The notes: generated by a model from the letters alone, not told the origin. Positions 22,582 through 34,100 are shown, counted from the first letter of the stretch. The stretch is 64,000 nucleotides of DNA from Zantedeschia hybrid cultivar (GCA_030544215.1 JARZZO010000014.1:18944234-19008233), one strand, 5' to 3'. Program-made: numbers and translations.

Positions 22582-23330
22582 TCACCCTTTATGATGCATA
22601 TTTGCATATAATTCTCTTAGCTAAGATGCTTATTTTAGATTTCACTTGAGTTATTTATCTTATGCAAAATATGTAAATACAATTAAATGAGAATATCAAT
22701 AATATCTTCAGTTAAAAGATGAATATATTGAATAACATGACATTTGTCAATAAAAATGTCTTCAATGTTAAATATATTTATAAAATTCAATTATTATAAA
22801 CTTACATGTAAATATCTATGTGATTTTTCTCGTGAGTTGCTTGAATAATGTCATACATATTAAAGTTAAGTAGTCATATACTACTACGTGTCATATAAGA
22901 AGTTATGTATAAACATAGAATCAGAGAGTTATTTCTTAAATTTTTTAAGTTAAGACAGTTATATACAAATATATAATATATATAGAGAATTGCTATAAAT
23001 ATAAAATATAACATTTAGAGGTTGTTTAAAAAAACTGTTATAAATATGGAGGAGGCTGTCGGCCTTGGACGCAATTGTTTGCAAGACTTGAGCACATTTT
23101 CGGTGCCCATTCTTGCTCTCTCACCTGTCGGCTGTCAACTCCTCCGTAAATGGGCGAGCGGCCTCACACGGACGACTTCCTAAAAGCAAGGTTCCGCCTC
23201 CGAAGGCCATTTAGATTTAGCTTAATGATCAGTTAAAATGCACGTGTAATTACTTATTTTTAAAATCAATGAATATCAAATTTCTTATAATTTGATAGAA
23301 AAATTCTTATACATAGGAGTTTTTCATTTA
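22582..23330. other. AT-rich intergenic, no gene
   Basis: Stops in all frames; a GC-richer patch at 23050-23200 has no recognisable coding content. Confidence 0.45.
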
Positions 23331-23384
23331 TGTACGATGTTTGAGTACATTTTCTTTAAGGGATCCAACAATTTAGAACATATA

Positions 23385-23562
23385 AGTTGCGGACCTTCAA
23401 CTCTCACATATTAACATCAATATTCTTGAGATCTTCAAAATGTTACATTTACACTCTTCTTGTCAAACTTATGTGAATTTTAATGAAATATGTCAAAAGC
23501 ATTACATAAATTATGATATCAACTGAAGTGTCGGGATACATAATGCAAGAATTTAGTGAATT

Positions 23563-23606
<44 letters not shown>

Positions 23607-23745
23607 AAATATTAATAAATTTAAGAGTGTTTATGCAAAATCATTTGATTGAAAGTTATAAGTGTAACTCTCTAAAAATTTCAAGAATATTGATGTTGAT
23701 ATGTGAAAGTTGGAGGTATACGTGCAAATATAGTGTACTTGAGAG
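23385..23745. repeat. Foldback MITE-like repeat, family A, with (TA)n centre
   Basis: Left arm has TCACATATTAACATCAATAT; the right arm carries its inverse, ATATTGATGTTGATATGTGA. The centre has a TA microsatellite at 23566-23603. Relatives lie at 5250, 24345 and 36425. Confidence 0.6.
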
Positions 23746-24344
23746 ATATATATATAAACAATCTTTTTATAAACATCTTCAAATAAATATTAGTAAATTA
23801 ATATAATCCACTATTGTGTTAAATACAACTCAACACATTTCTTGCTATACATGTAGCAGCATAGAATTATGGAAGTGGCATTACTCATCAACACATTTGC
23901 AAAAGAGGCTTCCTGGATTAATGTTGGCCATGCTCATAAGAAAGTGTGTGCCAAAGAGGGGAAATTAGAAGGAGAGGGGGTGTGACACGTGTGTGCACTC
24001 GTGTTTCTCTCAAGAGAGGGGAAAAAAAAAGCAAGAATATTAAAGGCAGAAAGTGGACATAAAGAAGAAACGGCATTCTCAATTTGGCAATGCTACTTGT
24101 ACTCCCTTCACTTGCTCGCTTAAGATTTTAACCGCCCCGAAACTCCTCAACTTTATTTGTTACAATAATTTTCTTATTATGATGATCAATTAAGAGCACT
24201 CAATTAACTTTGTTACTATAATTTTTTATTGTGGTGATCAAGGAGCCTTTGAGAAGTATCCTAAGTTATTTGTACTTTCTTAAGCTACTCCCTTCCTAAT
24301 TACTTTAGTTTTCAACAGCCCAATCACATTATGGTAAATTGTTG

Positions 24345-24725
24345 GGTTTCTTGCATAAGTACCCCGCAAATATACCGTGCTTGCATATATACACTTAACT
24401 TTCACATATTATTTTTAATACCCCTGAAATCTCCGACATGTTATGTTTATACCCTTCCGTCAAAATACAGTTACATCAAACTTAAAGCTTCTGTACGTAT
24501 ACCCGTAAATTCATTGAGACTTTACATATATACTCTTAAATTCACTAGAATTTTACATATGTATTCTTGATGTTATCAAGATTTACATAATCCTTTTGAC
24601 ATATTTAATTAGAATTCACGTTATTTTGATGGAGAGGTATAACTGCAACATATCCGAGATTTTAAGGATATTAAAAATAATATATAGAGAGTTGAGGGTA
24701 TATGCAAATATGGTGCCTTTGAGGG
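24345..24725. repeat. Foldback MITE-like repeat, family A
   Basis: Left arm (CTTTCACATATTATTTTTA, CTCCGACATGTTATGTTTAT) is mirrored by the right arm (GCAACATATCCGAGATTTTA and on). Same family as 23385-23745. Boundaries approximate. Confidence 0.5.
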
Positions 24726-25275
24726 GTAAGTTTGCAGAAACCCCTAAATTTGTTTTCACTATGATATTTAAGGAGCATGATCCAATTGAGAGTTATTATG
24801 ACTAGAATAGCATCAGTTTTTCTACTAACTGTTGCGACGCATATAGAGGCACGTCCGCAAGTCGTCTGCCCGGTTGACCAAGAGGACCTTTTTTTTGTTC
24901 TTCCTTGGAAGTACAGACACTCAAATCCACGGGATGGCGCGCAGGAATATTTTCAAAACTCCAACATTCTGGCACAAATTAAGCACAATAACGGAAAACC
25001 AAACGCCTGCAATTGGAAGGACGGTCTTATGTGCACAACAGGTTAATGGCTGGCTATCTAATCCGAAGAATGTTGTAATCAGCAACATGGCTTCCAAATT
25101 CCAATCCAGAAGATGTATATATTAGAAGAATATAGGATAGAGAAAAATACATGAATCCAACAGGAAATTCGCATGAAATTAAGAACCAAACATGGAAGTT
25201 CAAGAAAAAAAAAAAAAGGAAGATTGGTCTCTCGGTACAGTACGCAGAGAGAGAGAGAGAAAAAAATGGATCAGA
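24726..25275. other. 3' flank of the 25276 NHL gene, no gene
   Basis: Short spurious frames only; a (GA)n run lies at 25246-25260. Confidence 0.4.
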
Positions 25276-25962
25276 TCACACCCTCACGGAACATTCTGTC
25301 CTCTGGAATCCCCCGGGCATGCTTCCATTAACGGATGCCATAGGAATCTTCAGCGAGCAGTCTACCCTCGCACGGTATACCCTGTTCCGCGTTCTGAAGG
25401 TCCTCCTGTCGTACCTCCTCACCCGTACGTCCATATTAACCTTCACATCGACGTAGTGGTAACCCTCCCGCCTCTCCCCGTCGAACTTCTCTGCCAGTCC
25501 CCGCCCACCCGACATCTGCGTCTGCCCTTGGAACCTCGCGGCCACCGTGGTGACGTTGCTCTTGGGCTGCGAGAACGACGGCAGCTCCGTGTTGCCCAAC
25601 GCCTCTTCGCCGTACAAAGCTCTGGCCCGCACGTTGTCGTGGTACACGCGGATCCGGCTTTTGTTCGACAAGGTGAGGTTGAGTGCGAGGGCGTAGTCGA
25701 GGCTGTTGTTGCGATTGAGGGCGAAGCGGGCGAGGGAGGCCGCCTCGACGCCGACGTCGATCGACACGCTCTTGTAGCTGGAGGGGTGTACCACCATGTA
25801 CACGAGAGCAAAGATGCCGGCGGCGACAGTCATGGCCCCGACGACGTACAGGACGTACAACCAGAGGCGTTGCTTCCAATTCAAGGGGGCTGCAGCTGCT
25901 TCTGTTTCGGGTGCTGCAGCTGCTTCAGGCGCTGCAACTACTTCGGGTGCTGCAGCTGCCAT
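25276..25962 (-). CDS. Divergent NHL (LEA_2) family protein
   Basis: A 228-residue intronless, very GC-rich gene. ATG 25962 is chosen because the open frame further upstream runs through the TATA box (26090-26099). The protein starts with an Ala/Pro/Glu low-complexity tail built on APE repeats (residues 1-26). One membrane helix follows at about 33-58 (LYVLYVVGAMTVAAGIF). The LEA_2-type domain has ASLARFALNRNNSLDYAL, ALYGEEALGNTELPSF, ARFQGQTQM and a final Cys-Ser-Val-Arg-Val. The NPN signature is absent: the matching place reads SNKSRI (99-104). The C-terminal half is unusually Arg-rich (VRVRRYDRRTFRTRNRVYR is 19 residues with nine Arg). A W-box core (TTGACC, 26123-26128) sits upstream of the TATA box; NHL genes are often WRKY-linked, but use here is inference. 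Confidence 0.88.
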   Translation of the reverse strand: MAAAAPEVVAAPEAAAAPETEAAAAPLNWKQRLWLYVLYVVGAMTVAAGIFALVYMVVHPSSYKSVSIDVGVEAASLARFALNRNNSLDYALALNLTLSNKSRIRVYHDNVRARALYGEEALGNTELPSFSQPKSNVTTVAARFQGQTQMSGGRGLAEKFDGERREGYHYVDVKVNMDVRVRRYDRRTFRTRNRVYRARVDCSLKIPMASVNGSMPGGFQRTECSVRV

Positions 25963-26089
25963 GGTGAGGAAGCTACGTCGGCAAACAGCGTCGGAATGGA
26001 GTAGAGGGAGCAGGTGGGTGGCAGGAAGGGCCGTCTCTTCTTTTGTGCCTGCGTGTGCTGCCGGTGAGGAGGTGGAGGAGCTGGGGAGG

Positions 26090-26099
26090 TTTATAAATA
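26090..26099 (-). promoter_or_regulatory. TATA box of the 25276-25962 NHL gene
   Basis: TATTTATAAA on the minus strand about 130 bases upstream of the ATG; the matching box survives in the fragment at 22057-22064. Confidence 0.65.
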
Positions 26100-26122
26100 G
26101 TACGAAGGAGGGCTTGTCAGGT

Positions 26123-26128
26123 TTGACC
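26123..26128 (+). promoter_or_regulatory. W-box core upstream of the 25276-25962 gene
   Basis: TTGACC, the WRKY-binding core, about 25 bases upstream of the TATA box. A 6-mer can occur by chance. Confidence 0.3.
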
Positions 26129-26714
26129 GATGACCATGTGCGGACCTGGACGCAGCACAATTATTTTGAGACCCCGTGCGCGTTTCATTGCTCCCGTGTC
26201 GAGTCCGTCTTTAATGCGTGCGCCGCCTCGAGCGATCTGTTAGAAGGAAGGTTCCCTCCATCAACACCACGTTTTAGTTTACCAATTAAAATCCATGTCA
26301 ATGTACGTTCTTTAAATAGTTAAACATTACTAAATGTATTATTTTCCTCAAGTTGTTCTTCGTATCTTTCGACGAATTTAACTATATCCATATACATCCA
26401 ATGCTAATGTAGCTCATGTGCGGGACCTGCTTTAATTTTTATGAAATATCAGCACCGCCTCCTTGGGGACCCTCCAGACTTATTGATCAAATCTCCCACC
26501 AAACGGATATCCCTATCGTGGATGTAATTTAGGGCTGAACCAGAGTCTTTTCGAGTCGATTATTTTCCTATAGATTACTATTAGCGGGAATATTAGATCT
26601 TTTCTGTACAAAGTAATATTAAAAGACCTCCATAACATGGGTACAAAGTAAAATTAAAGGTTCTCTTCTAAATATAATATGGGTACAAAGTAATATTAAA
26701 AAACCATCCATAAG
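26129..26714. other. Upstream flank, no gene
   Basis: AT-rich from 26300. Contains three imperfect repeats of GTACAAAGTAATATTAAA around 26607-26700. No gene recognised. Confidence 0.45.
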
Positions 26715-26995
26715 TAGTGATGCAAATGTGTGCTAACCCATAGCCCGATTATTCAATGAATTGTTAGCTAGGTTATTCGTTAGTTAACAGATTGGCTATT
26801 TAAACTGATACATATAGCAAATAAAGTAGCGGATATAATTTTTTGATATGGTACACTATGGATCAGATTATGTGACCAATCATTAATTTATGGGACAGTT
26901 TATTAACATAGTCTTTTCAGCTAATAACATAATGAATATAATCATGGATTTATCTTAATTAGATTCACACTGAATCTGACCCTTTTGCATCTCTA
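26715..26995. mobile_element. hAT-like MITE with decayed 8-bp TSD
   Basis: Starts TAGTGATGCAAATG and ends TTTTGCATCTCTA, an inverted pair. Flanks TCCATAAG and TCTATGAG agree at 6 of 8, differing only by transitions. Related to 57767-58106. Confidence 0.7.
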
Positions 26996-27049
26996 TCTAT
27001 GAGAATAGAATGAACATATATCTTGTGCTGAACGTCATACCATTGTTCT

Positions 27050-28050
27050 ATTGGCTAACGGTATTCAGTCGTGATGTAGCCGAAGCTATCACGACCGGAT
27101 TCCGAAACTGGAATCCGAAGTTATGGATTCGGAGCTGGGTCGGATCGGTGCAAAAAAGCCCGACAGGGGATCCGGAAGGCGACGGAGGCAGAGGCGAGGC
27201 CGAAGGTCCGAGGCCGAGAGCCGCTCGGTCGGAAGCTGACTTGTCTCCGGAAGGCGGGGCCGAGGCTCCTTCGGTCGAGGGGCAGCCGGCGCACGGCGTC
27301 GAGACCGGGGGAAGGAGTCCGAGGTCGGCGGCCGAGGCTCCTTCGGTCGAGGGGCAACCGGCGCACGGCGTCGAGACCGGGGGAAGGAGTCTGAGGTTGG
27401 CGGCCGAGACCGACTCGGGAAGGTCGGCGATGATTCGAACCGAGCCCCTACAGGAAGGAAAGAAGAAGAAGCCGGTCAGCAGGAGTCCCGGGCTCCGGCC
27501 CTAAGGAACCCCCTCCGACGGTCAAATTAGCTTCTGAAGAAGAGTCGATTCAGAAGGCAAAGAGTAGCTTTAATGTTATTTGGACTATAGTCCTTGAGGG
27601 TCTCGGAGACATACCTTTGGCAATAAATAGCGGTGTATTTATAGCAGATGATAGAAGATGGTTAACGGTGATAGCCGATATAGGACTATGTCCGGGCTTA
27701 CTAGTAAACCGTCATAGTGCCTAGTCTTCCATCGGAGTGGGCCGGACACGGCTGTCGGGCCGAAGGAGGTTGGGCCGCTCATGGGCCGAAGCCTACTGGA
27801 CCTAGGGCTGCTGCGCCGCTCACGGGCCGTAGGCTGGTGGGCCGCTGACGGGCTGAAGCCTGTTGGGCCGGGAGCGACGGCGCCGCTTACCGGCCGTAGG
27901 CTGTTGGGCTGCTGGTGGGCCGAAGGCTTCCTGAAGGCCTTCTACTGCTGCTGCTAGGCTGAACTGGGTTTGGGTTTGTTTTAATGGGCCGAATCGGATT
28001 CTGTCTCATCAAGTCGCATTATTTAAAGAGGAATGGTGACGAATGCAGCC
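27050..28050. mobile_element. GC-rich transposon-derived block, class uncertain
   Basis: A sharp rise in GC compared with both flanks. It has repeated GGGCCGAAG/GGGCCGTAGG text at 27740-27940 and TATA-like TATTTATAG near 27637. It contains an exact-phase tandem duplication (27258-27401). The style resembles GC-rich monocot LTR or transposon ends, but no ends, target duplication or transposon protein were found. Confidence 0.35.
27258..27401 (+). repeat. 72-bp tandem duplication
   Basis: Two copies of a 72-base unit beginning GGCCGAGGCTCCTTCGGTCG, at 27258-27329 and 27330-27401, with only a few substitutions. The unit is a multiple of three, so the open frame 27010-27504 repeats EAPSVEGQPAHGVETGGRS. 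Whether that frame is expressed is unknown. Confidence 0.8.
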
Positions 28051-29209
28051 GAAACACCGGGACAATAAGAGGAGGAAAACCTTGCATAGATAGAGAAAGA
28101 CCGTGCGTGGCCGATGCATCGAAGCTAGTCTAAATCCCTATGAAGATTTAAAACTCCATTTTAACGATGGAGAAAACCTTGACAGCTCCTTGCCTTCAAA
28201 AGGGTGGACTTTGTACAGCAGTGACATGCATAAATTTTACAATGAATATTCATTTAGTTAATCAGCCAAAAAAAGCACTGACTGATTATTTTCCTATTCG
28301 GACTTCCACATCCGCATATAGTTTGTTTTTTTTTTTTTTTTTTTTTTTGTGTGGAAAAGACGGTGCATGTAATAGCTATCTTCAACATTTGCTTGAGAGG
28401 TATGGAGTAGAAAAATACATTTACTTCAGACTTGAGGACGGTTGGCCTTATAAACACTTTACCCATGTCAAGAATCTTAACCAAGATATTTTTGATATGA
28501 GTCTACTGTCTACGTTATATAAGAAACTTGAAAACGGTAGGCCTTATAAACGCATTTGCTTGTACACTCTTACTGCATGAAAATAGTTTCTAGGGGTGTC
28601 AACCATGCCGGGCCGGCCTGGAAGCCTGATAGGCCCAGCCCGTCTCATACAGGGTTTGGGCAAGAAAATAAACCCATAAGTGACCTGGCCCCGGCCCATT
28701 CCCGAGCCGGTATTGGGCTTCGATGAACTCGGCCCGTACGCCCAGTAAAAGCCTCAAAAAATGGAAACCGGCAACCCGAAAACTTCATCTTCCCTGACTC
28801 TTTTTTGCTCCCTCCGACGATGGGCTCCTTTTTTCTCCCTCCTCCGTCTCCATTGTACTCCTCTCCTTCTTCCCCTCCGTGTACTCTATTCTCCCATCTC
28901 ATATGAAGAGAAGTTATCATATATCTCTTGCTTTCATATTTTATAATGCTCTCATCTATAAGAGCACCACCTTTTCTTTCTCCTTATCCCTCCCTCTTGT
29001 GACGTGTATCAATCGCAGAGGTCGGTGCGGAGGAACCTGACAGACCTTGCGACCAGAAACAGAGATAGTGACCAGGGTGCCGGGCCTTACCTAGGTCGGG
29101 CCTAGGCCCAGAAGGGAGGATGATACCAGGGCTCTGGGTCGCGCTATACACAAAGTATTAATCAGATTGTGTTCTAAGCTTAAGTTAATCCAAAAATGCT
29201 CAAGATTGT
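28051..29209. other. Intergenic with a hAT-like end
   Basis: A T-run at about 28323-28348. TAGGGGTGTCAACC at 28591 begins sequence rich in GGCCCAGCCC-type text, like one end of the TAGGG hAT group, but the second end was not found. No gene recognised. Confidence 0.35.
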
Positions 29210-29377
29210 TATAGTGACGGCTCCTTGTCCGCTGTCGCTAATAGCTATTTACAGTGTTGATCATAATGCTAGTATTATTTTTAGCAGTGAAGTCTTTGAT
29301 CATCACTACAAGTGATTATTGACGTCGACTTATGAGACTGTTGTCACTAATGTGCACTTTTTCTCTTTTTTGTAGTG
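29210..29377. mobile_element. Possible CACTA end remnant
   Basis: CACTACAAG at 29304 and the complementary TTGTAGTG ending at 29377 look like CACTA termini. Nearby sub-terminal-like text (GTCGCTAATAGC, TTGTCACTAAT) supports this. The flanking triplets do not match, so it is at best a remnant. Confidence 0.3.
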
Positions 29378-29592
29378 TAAACCGAAAGTAAAGATATTAT
29401 ATAACTCCTAAAATGCAGAAATATGAACGGGTCATAAAAAAGGCATAAACAAAGAAGAAAAATAGGAGGAACGAGAACAGCGCAGCACACATGAAAGGAA
29501 AACCAATACAAATCCGAGGAAGAAGATAGAAAAATCAAAGAATGCAGCAGCAGCGAGCGCGAGGCGAGAACAGAGAGATCGGATCAACCCCG

Positions 29593-29790
29593 AATGCCGT
29601 CAAAAGAGATCCACATCACATCTTGTCTCGAGATCACAGTGGGGATTCCGCCGCTATTGCTGGTGTTGGCTGCCGGGAACTTGAGACTGCAGCCGGCGTC
29701 GGGTGGGTACTTGTTCCTGGTGTGGATCTTGACGTCACGTAGAATAAGCCCTCGCACTTCTCCCGGTTGAAGGTGGCGGAAAAGGTGGAT
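29593..29790 (-). pseudogene. NHL 3' fragment, sister of the 33288 gene
   Basis: On the minus strand it reproduces the end of the 33288-33965 gene: CACCTTCAACCGGGAGAAG against CACCTTCGACCGGGAGAGG, GTCAAGATCCACACCAGG, AACAAGTACCCACCCGACGC, and GTGATCTCGAGACAAGATGT. About 30 bases encoding the VRFKVWFIKT stretch are deleted. The reading frame is shifted near VKIHTR, and the final stop is changed. The first two thirds of the gene, including the membrane helix, are missing. The similarity continues into the 3' flank (29525-29592 against 33225-33287), so a genomic duplication, not a processed copy, made it. Confidence 0.8.
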
Positions 29791-29809
29791 CTCGACGATC
29801 ATGTTGGTT

Positions 29810-32110
29810 TTTTAAGTGATTATTTTATATATAAAAATATATATTTTAAATTATAATTATATTTAGTACTTTATTAAGTCAAATTTCAAATATATATTCA
29901 TTCTTTATGGCATTTGTTTTCTGTTAGTTTGATTATATCATAATTATTTGACTTTTTTTAGATATTGTCATTTTAAGAACATATTTAGTCCGATTTTATT
30001 ATAAGCATATATGTTAGATAGAGTATTTTGATTTGAAACCTGAGGGCAAATGGGTGGAATGTTGATTTTAGACGGGCTCAACTTGAAGATGACGATATAT
30101 AACGTTCTGACAGTTTGGAGTAGGATGAGACTTAAATTCTTCGGTTCTACGTAGTAATTAGGACCTTTACATCATTTACCTAAATACTTTGATATTTATT
30201 TTATTTGGTTTCTTATATTGTGATTTGAATGTATATCCGTTATAATGTGATTTGATATATTTGATTGACACACAAATCTAAAATCTTTACTTGGATATGT
30301 TCATTTGAATTTAACTTAGCCATATGAATCATTTGATTATCTTGATTGACTATTTCTTTAAAATTATATGAATCTATCTTAATCTTATGATCCATGATAT
30401 GAGTCTGATTTAATAAATTACTACGCCATGATTTGTCATTTACTATGAGATATGCTTAGTAGACGGCGACATGTAACACTCTAACAATTTGACATTTTGA
30501 TATGTTTTGTTCGATATATAATAAATTTTAATCATTGTTAGTAGAAATTAATATGACTGATGTGAGTTCGATTATGTCATATATGATATATGTTAGATGA
30601 CATGTTCATGCTATTATAAAATATATTTGATTTGATAAATTTATATCTGACCACATTCTGTATCATGTTCTTATTTGAAATATGCGTATAATTGTGAATC
30701 ATGATAGGTAGTTATCATTCGATTTTAATTATTATATTATTTAGTATTTGGTAGATTTGATTTTTTACTGAGTGGTTGTACTCATAAATTCTATTAACAT
30801 TTTCAAAGTTTCTTGAAGAGAAGATGTTAGATTCTTGATTTGGTGAAAATCTTTAAATTAGAAGACTTCTATTGTTGTTTAAGTACATCTACTTATTTAC
30901 TTAGAAGATTGATGTAGTAGAGACGTAGATATATATATATATATATATATATTTCTTTAGTGAGTTGAGTAATTTTATTTCATATGGATATTTAGTATAT
31001 TTGAGATTCCGGAATTGATGTAATACATTTGTAAAATTATAGAATTGACAATGAAAGTTTTATTAGATTATTTTGATAATAAACGGCATATTTATTACTT
31101 TGATCATTTGTCTCTCGTTATTCATATATGATCTGTATGTTATTTGGTTCCGTAATTACGTAAGTTGAATTCGAAATGAATCCAAATGACTAAATCAGAT
31201 CAGGGACGTAGCAATATTTAATTACAAAGAACTTATACATCCTTGCATTTGATATAGTCTATTTTGTTCTTTTTCCCATTAAAAGCAGCACACGGCAAGA
31301 ACCTTATGTTCATATGTATTGTTATCCGATAATTTAGTTAAGAGTTATTTGCAAATATATCACTCCCGCCACTTACATGCAAAATTATAAAATTGCAACT
31401 CTTCCACTCACATTATTAACATAACCCCAAACATAAGTCCAAACATTTTGCTTCTTGTATGCGTTGGTAACCTAGTGTAAGATAAATGTAACCAAGTCAA
31501 ATTAAGCTCTAAGTGGAGTTATAAAACACACAACGTCCAAACTGACTAGTCCAAAAGTCCAAAAGTGTACTCACTGGATGAAAATAAATGCAAACAAACC
31601 TCTTTCATCATGTCTCATAACTTGTTCTTAATTGGCAATTAAGTAACCATAGGGACATTTCTACATCTTTGCTTGTGCAATATATGAGGTTATATTAATG
31701 ATCAACATGCAGGTAATTAGAGTGACAGTTTATAATTGTACATTCCTAAATATTGTCAAATAAGTAATATTACTGCAATCGTACTGTCCGATCAGTTCGA
31801 TCAATCAACTGCACTAGGGGCACAATTTAAAAAAACAAAAAAACAATTGCAAGCCAGTCTTTTGATCTTTACGGATATGAAAAATAAGAAAGGATACTTT
31901 TAAGTTATTTTGAACTCGTATTGAAAATTTTAAAAACTTATTTGTCACTAATTCTATCAATCTTGGCTTATTAAAGAATGAAGGCTTCTAAGAGCAAGTA
32001 AACCAAAAACCCATCCGATTCAGCTCTTTGGAAGTATAAGAGTGTCTATTCTAATGGAGTAGGTTCTGCTGACGTCCAAATTTAACAACCCCCCAAGAGA
32101 GAAAAAGTTT
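29810..32110. other. Long AT-rich intergenic region, no gene
   Basis: Two kilobases of very AT-rich DNA with an (AT)n tract at 30929-30952 and stops in all frames. Around 31330-31440 there is partial similarity to the family A foldback arms. Nothing else found. Confidence 0.5.
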
Positions 32111-32116
32111 AATTTT

Positions 32117-32325
32117 GCTTTGATATGCGAAATGGTTTATACCGTGCAAAATAACTTATCGAGGGAATAAGCAGAATAAGTCATTTCATTCTAGACTCAA
32201 GAATTATTTATTCTTCTTATTCTATCAGTGGACCTTATAAAACTATCAAATCGAAACACATTTTATTCTAATATACGTTATTTCATTAGTAGATCTCACA
32301 AAGTAACTTATTTTCCTATCAAAGT
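32117..32325 (+). repeat. MITE-like dispersed repeat, family B copy 1
   Basis: Shares most of its sequence with 62445-62650 in the same orientation (GAAATGGTTTATACCGTGCA, GAATTATTTATTCTTCTTAT, ATCAAATCGAAACAC). The ends are imperfect inverted copies (CTTTGATATGCGAAATG on the left; CTTATTTTCCTATCAAAG on the right). No clear target duplication. Confidence 0.55.
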
Positions 32326-32329
32326 GATG

Positions 32330-33229
32330 GACACGGAACGTCAAGTGCCCTTTCGTTTGGCAACAGTATTTAAAGCTGGATTCTAATGATAAATGAAGAA
32401 CAATAGGAAGATAAGAAAAAAGTAATGCATTAAATACACTTTTCTTTTTAAATGTTAGGTGATTTTTTCAACTTTCAACAGAGGTAAGAAGAAAGAGGGA
32501 GAGAGCATGAGAGAGAAAAAGCCGTAAACAACCGAGACAGATACAGTGGCCCGGGCCTAGGCTCTCAGAACAGGTCAGAATTAAAACCGAAAAAGCACAA
32601 ACGAGAGAGTCTGGGTTCCTGGAACTTGGTCATTTGAGTTTCTCTAACGGTCATTTCTTATTTAGATCAAATCTCTTCGATTAACTAAAACAGGTTTGAA
32701 ATTTTACATCAAACTCAGCTCAAAGAAATGACTTTTGTAAGACAAACAAGATAAACATCGGATACCCACTAAAAGGCTGTTTACCCCATAAGATTTGTGC
32801 CTTTAATTTTGCTACGAGACACATTTTAATAAATCACGCCTATGGTTCCGGTTAATTAATTCTTCCACATTGGAAATGTTTCTGGGCGTGACAGTAGTGA
32901 GTCACACGTGCTTGGTAAACGACAGATGAAGTGCCGAGTGTTAGCAAAGCGATAAGCCACCAAGTTCAACACATCGATTCAAGTCAACGGAGTGGATTGC
33001 TTGCAAGATGGACAAAATAACAAACTATCTGCTCAGATTTTATTCCACAGAAGTACACTGGCACTATACGCAAATATAACTCATAAAACATGTAAGTACA
33101 CCGATATGAATGGGTACACATACGAAAGAGACGAATGTGTCAAGCAATAAACAAAAAGAAAGAGGGAAAAGAAAAACCTATATGGGGAAGACCCTGTATC
33201 TTCCAAAGAGGAAGACAGAGAAATCAAAG
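32330..33229. other. 3' flank of the 33288 NHL gene, no gene
   Basis: AT-rich with short spurious frames. From about 33120 it aligns with the flank of the 29593 fragment. Confidence 0.4.
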
Positions 33230-33287
33230 AATGCGGCGGCACCGCGTATGGGAGCGAACACAGAGATCGGATCGGTCCGGAGTGCCA

Positions 33288-33965
33288 TCAGAAGAGGTCC
33301 ACATCACACCTGGTCCTCGAGATCACGGAGGGGCTGCCGCCGCTGCTAGGCACAGGGAACCTGAGACGGCAGTCGGCGTCAGGTGTGTACTTGTTGGTCT
33401 TGATGAACCACACCTTGAACCTGACCCTGGTGTGGATCTTCACGTCGATGTAGAAGAAGCCCTCGCTCCTCTCCCGGTCGAAGGTGGTGGCGACGGTGCC
33501 CAGGGCGGCCTGGTCCCCCCGGAAGGACGGGTACAGCATGGAGGTGTTCTTGTGGCCCTGGAAGAAGGGCGACAGCGGCGCGAAGCCGAATCGGGAGCCG
33601 TCGTAGATGGCGCGGGCCTCGACGGAGTCGTAGAAGATGCTGATGCGCCTGTTGGGGTTGCGCACGCTGACAGTCATGTTGAGGTTGTAGCTGAGGGTGC
33701 CGTTGGTGGTGAGGTTGAACTGGGTGAGGGAGGCCTCCTCCACGTACACCTTGACCACATTGGGCCGGAAGACGAGCCACAGGACGAGGACGATGATGCC
33801 GAGGGTGATAATGATGGAGAGGAGGAACTTGAAGAGGGTGCAGAGAAGGCAGCAGGGCCCGCAGCAGCAGCCACTGGACCTGCCCACGCTGCGGGAGGAG
33901 TGGCGCGGAGGCACCGGCGGCCCGTAGTATGAACCGTTGAGGTTGACTTGCTTCGATTCAGCCAT
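33288..33965 (-). CDS. NHL protein, YLS9/NHL10-like
   Basis: A 225-residue intronless gene. ATG 33965 (MAESKQVNLNGSYYG) is chosen because it opens with the YYGPPVPP motif typical of this branch, and the longer open frame runs through the TATA box. Order: a proline-rich cytosolic tail with YYGPPVPP (13-20); a Cys cluster CCCGPCCLLC (33-42) that could be palmitoylated; one membrane helix (about 45-66); then the LEA_2-type domain with SLTQFNLTTNGTLSYNL, VRNPNRR (NPN 103-105), FFQGHKNTSMLYP, FYIDVKIHTRVRFKV and a final Cys-Asp-Val-Asp-Leu-Phe. Several N-x-S/T sites in the domain would be glycosylated if it is extracellular. Family members act at the plasma membrane in defence and senescence responses. 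A dead 3' copy lies at 29593. Confidence 0.92.
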   Translation of the reverse strand: MAESKQVNLNGSYYGPPVPPRHSSRSVGRSSGCCCGPCCLLCTLFKFLLSIIITLGIIVLVLWLVFRPNVVKVYVEEASLTQFNLTTNGTLSYNLNMTVSVRNPNRRISIFYDSVEARAIYDGSRFGFAPLSPFFQGHKNTSMLYPSFRGDQAALGTVATTFDRERSEGFFYIDVKIHTRVRFKVWFIKTNKYTPDADCRLRFPVPSSGGSPSVISRTRCDVDLF

Positions 33966-34090
33966 TGCGGGGGAGCTAGGGGGAGGCGAGAAAGCCAAGG
34001 CCTTGAGAGGTGAGGAGCTAACAATTAAACTTGGAGAGGAGAGGAGTAGCCTTGGCTGGTGATGATGAGGGAGGAGGGAAACGATGGGGT

Positions 34091-34100
34091 CATTATATAA
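34091..34100 (-). promoter_or_regulatory. TATA box of the 33288-33965 NHL gene
   Basis: TTATATAATG on the minus strand, about 130 bases upstream of the ATG. Confidence 0.5.

Noticed and set aside
29304..29377. Complete 74-base CACTA miniature element
   Set aside because: The ends look right but flanking triplets (CAT and TAA) do not match, so it is listed only as a low-confidence remnant.
33135..33932. 265-residue open frame antisense to the 33288 NHL gene, and similar long antisense frames at 25192-26004, 46123-46602 and 60388-60990
   Set aside because: These are by-products of the GC-rich codon use of the NHL genes. Their translations are Glu/Asp/Val/Gly-rich with no family motifs, and the sense frames have clear domains.
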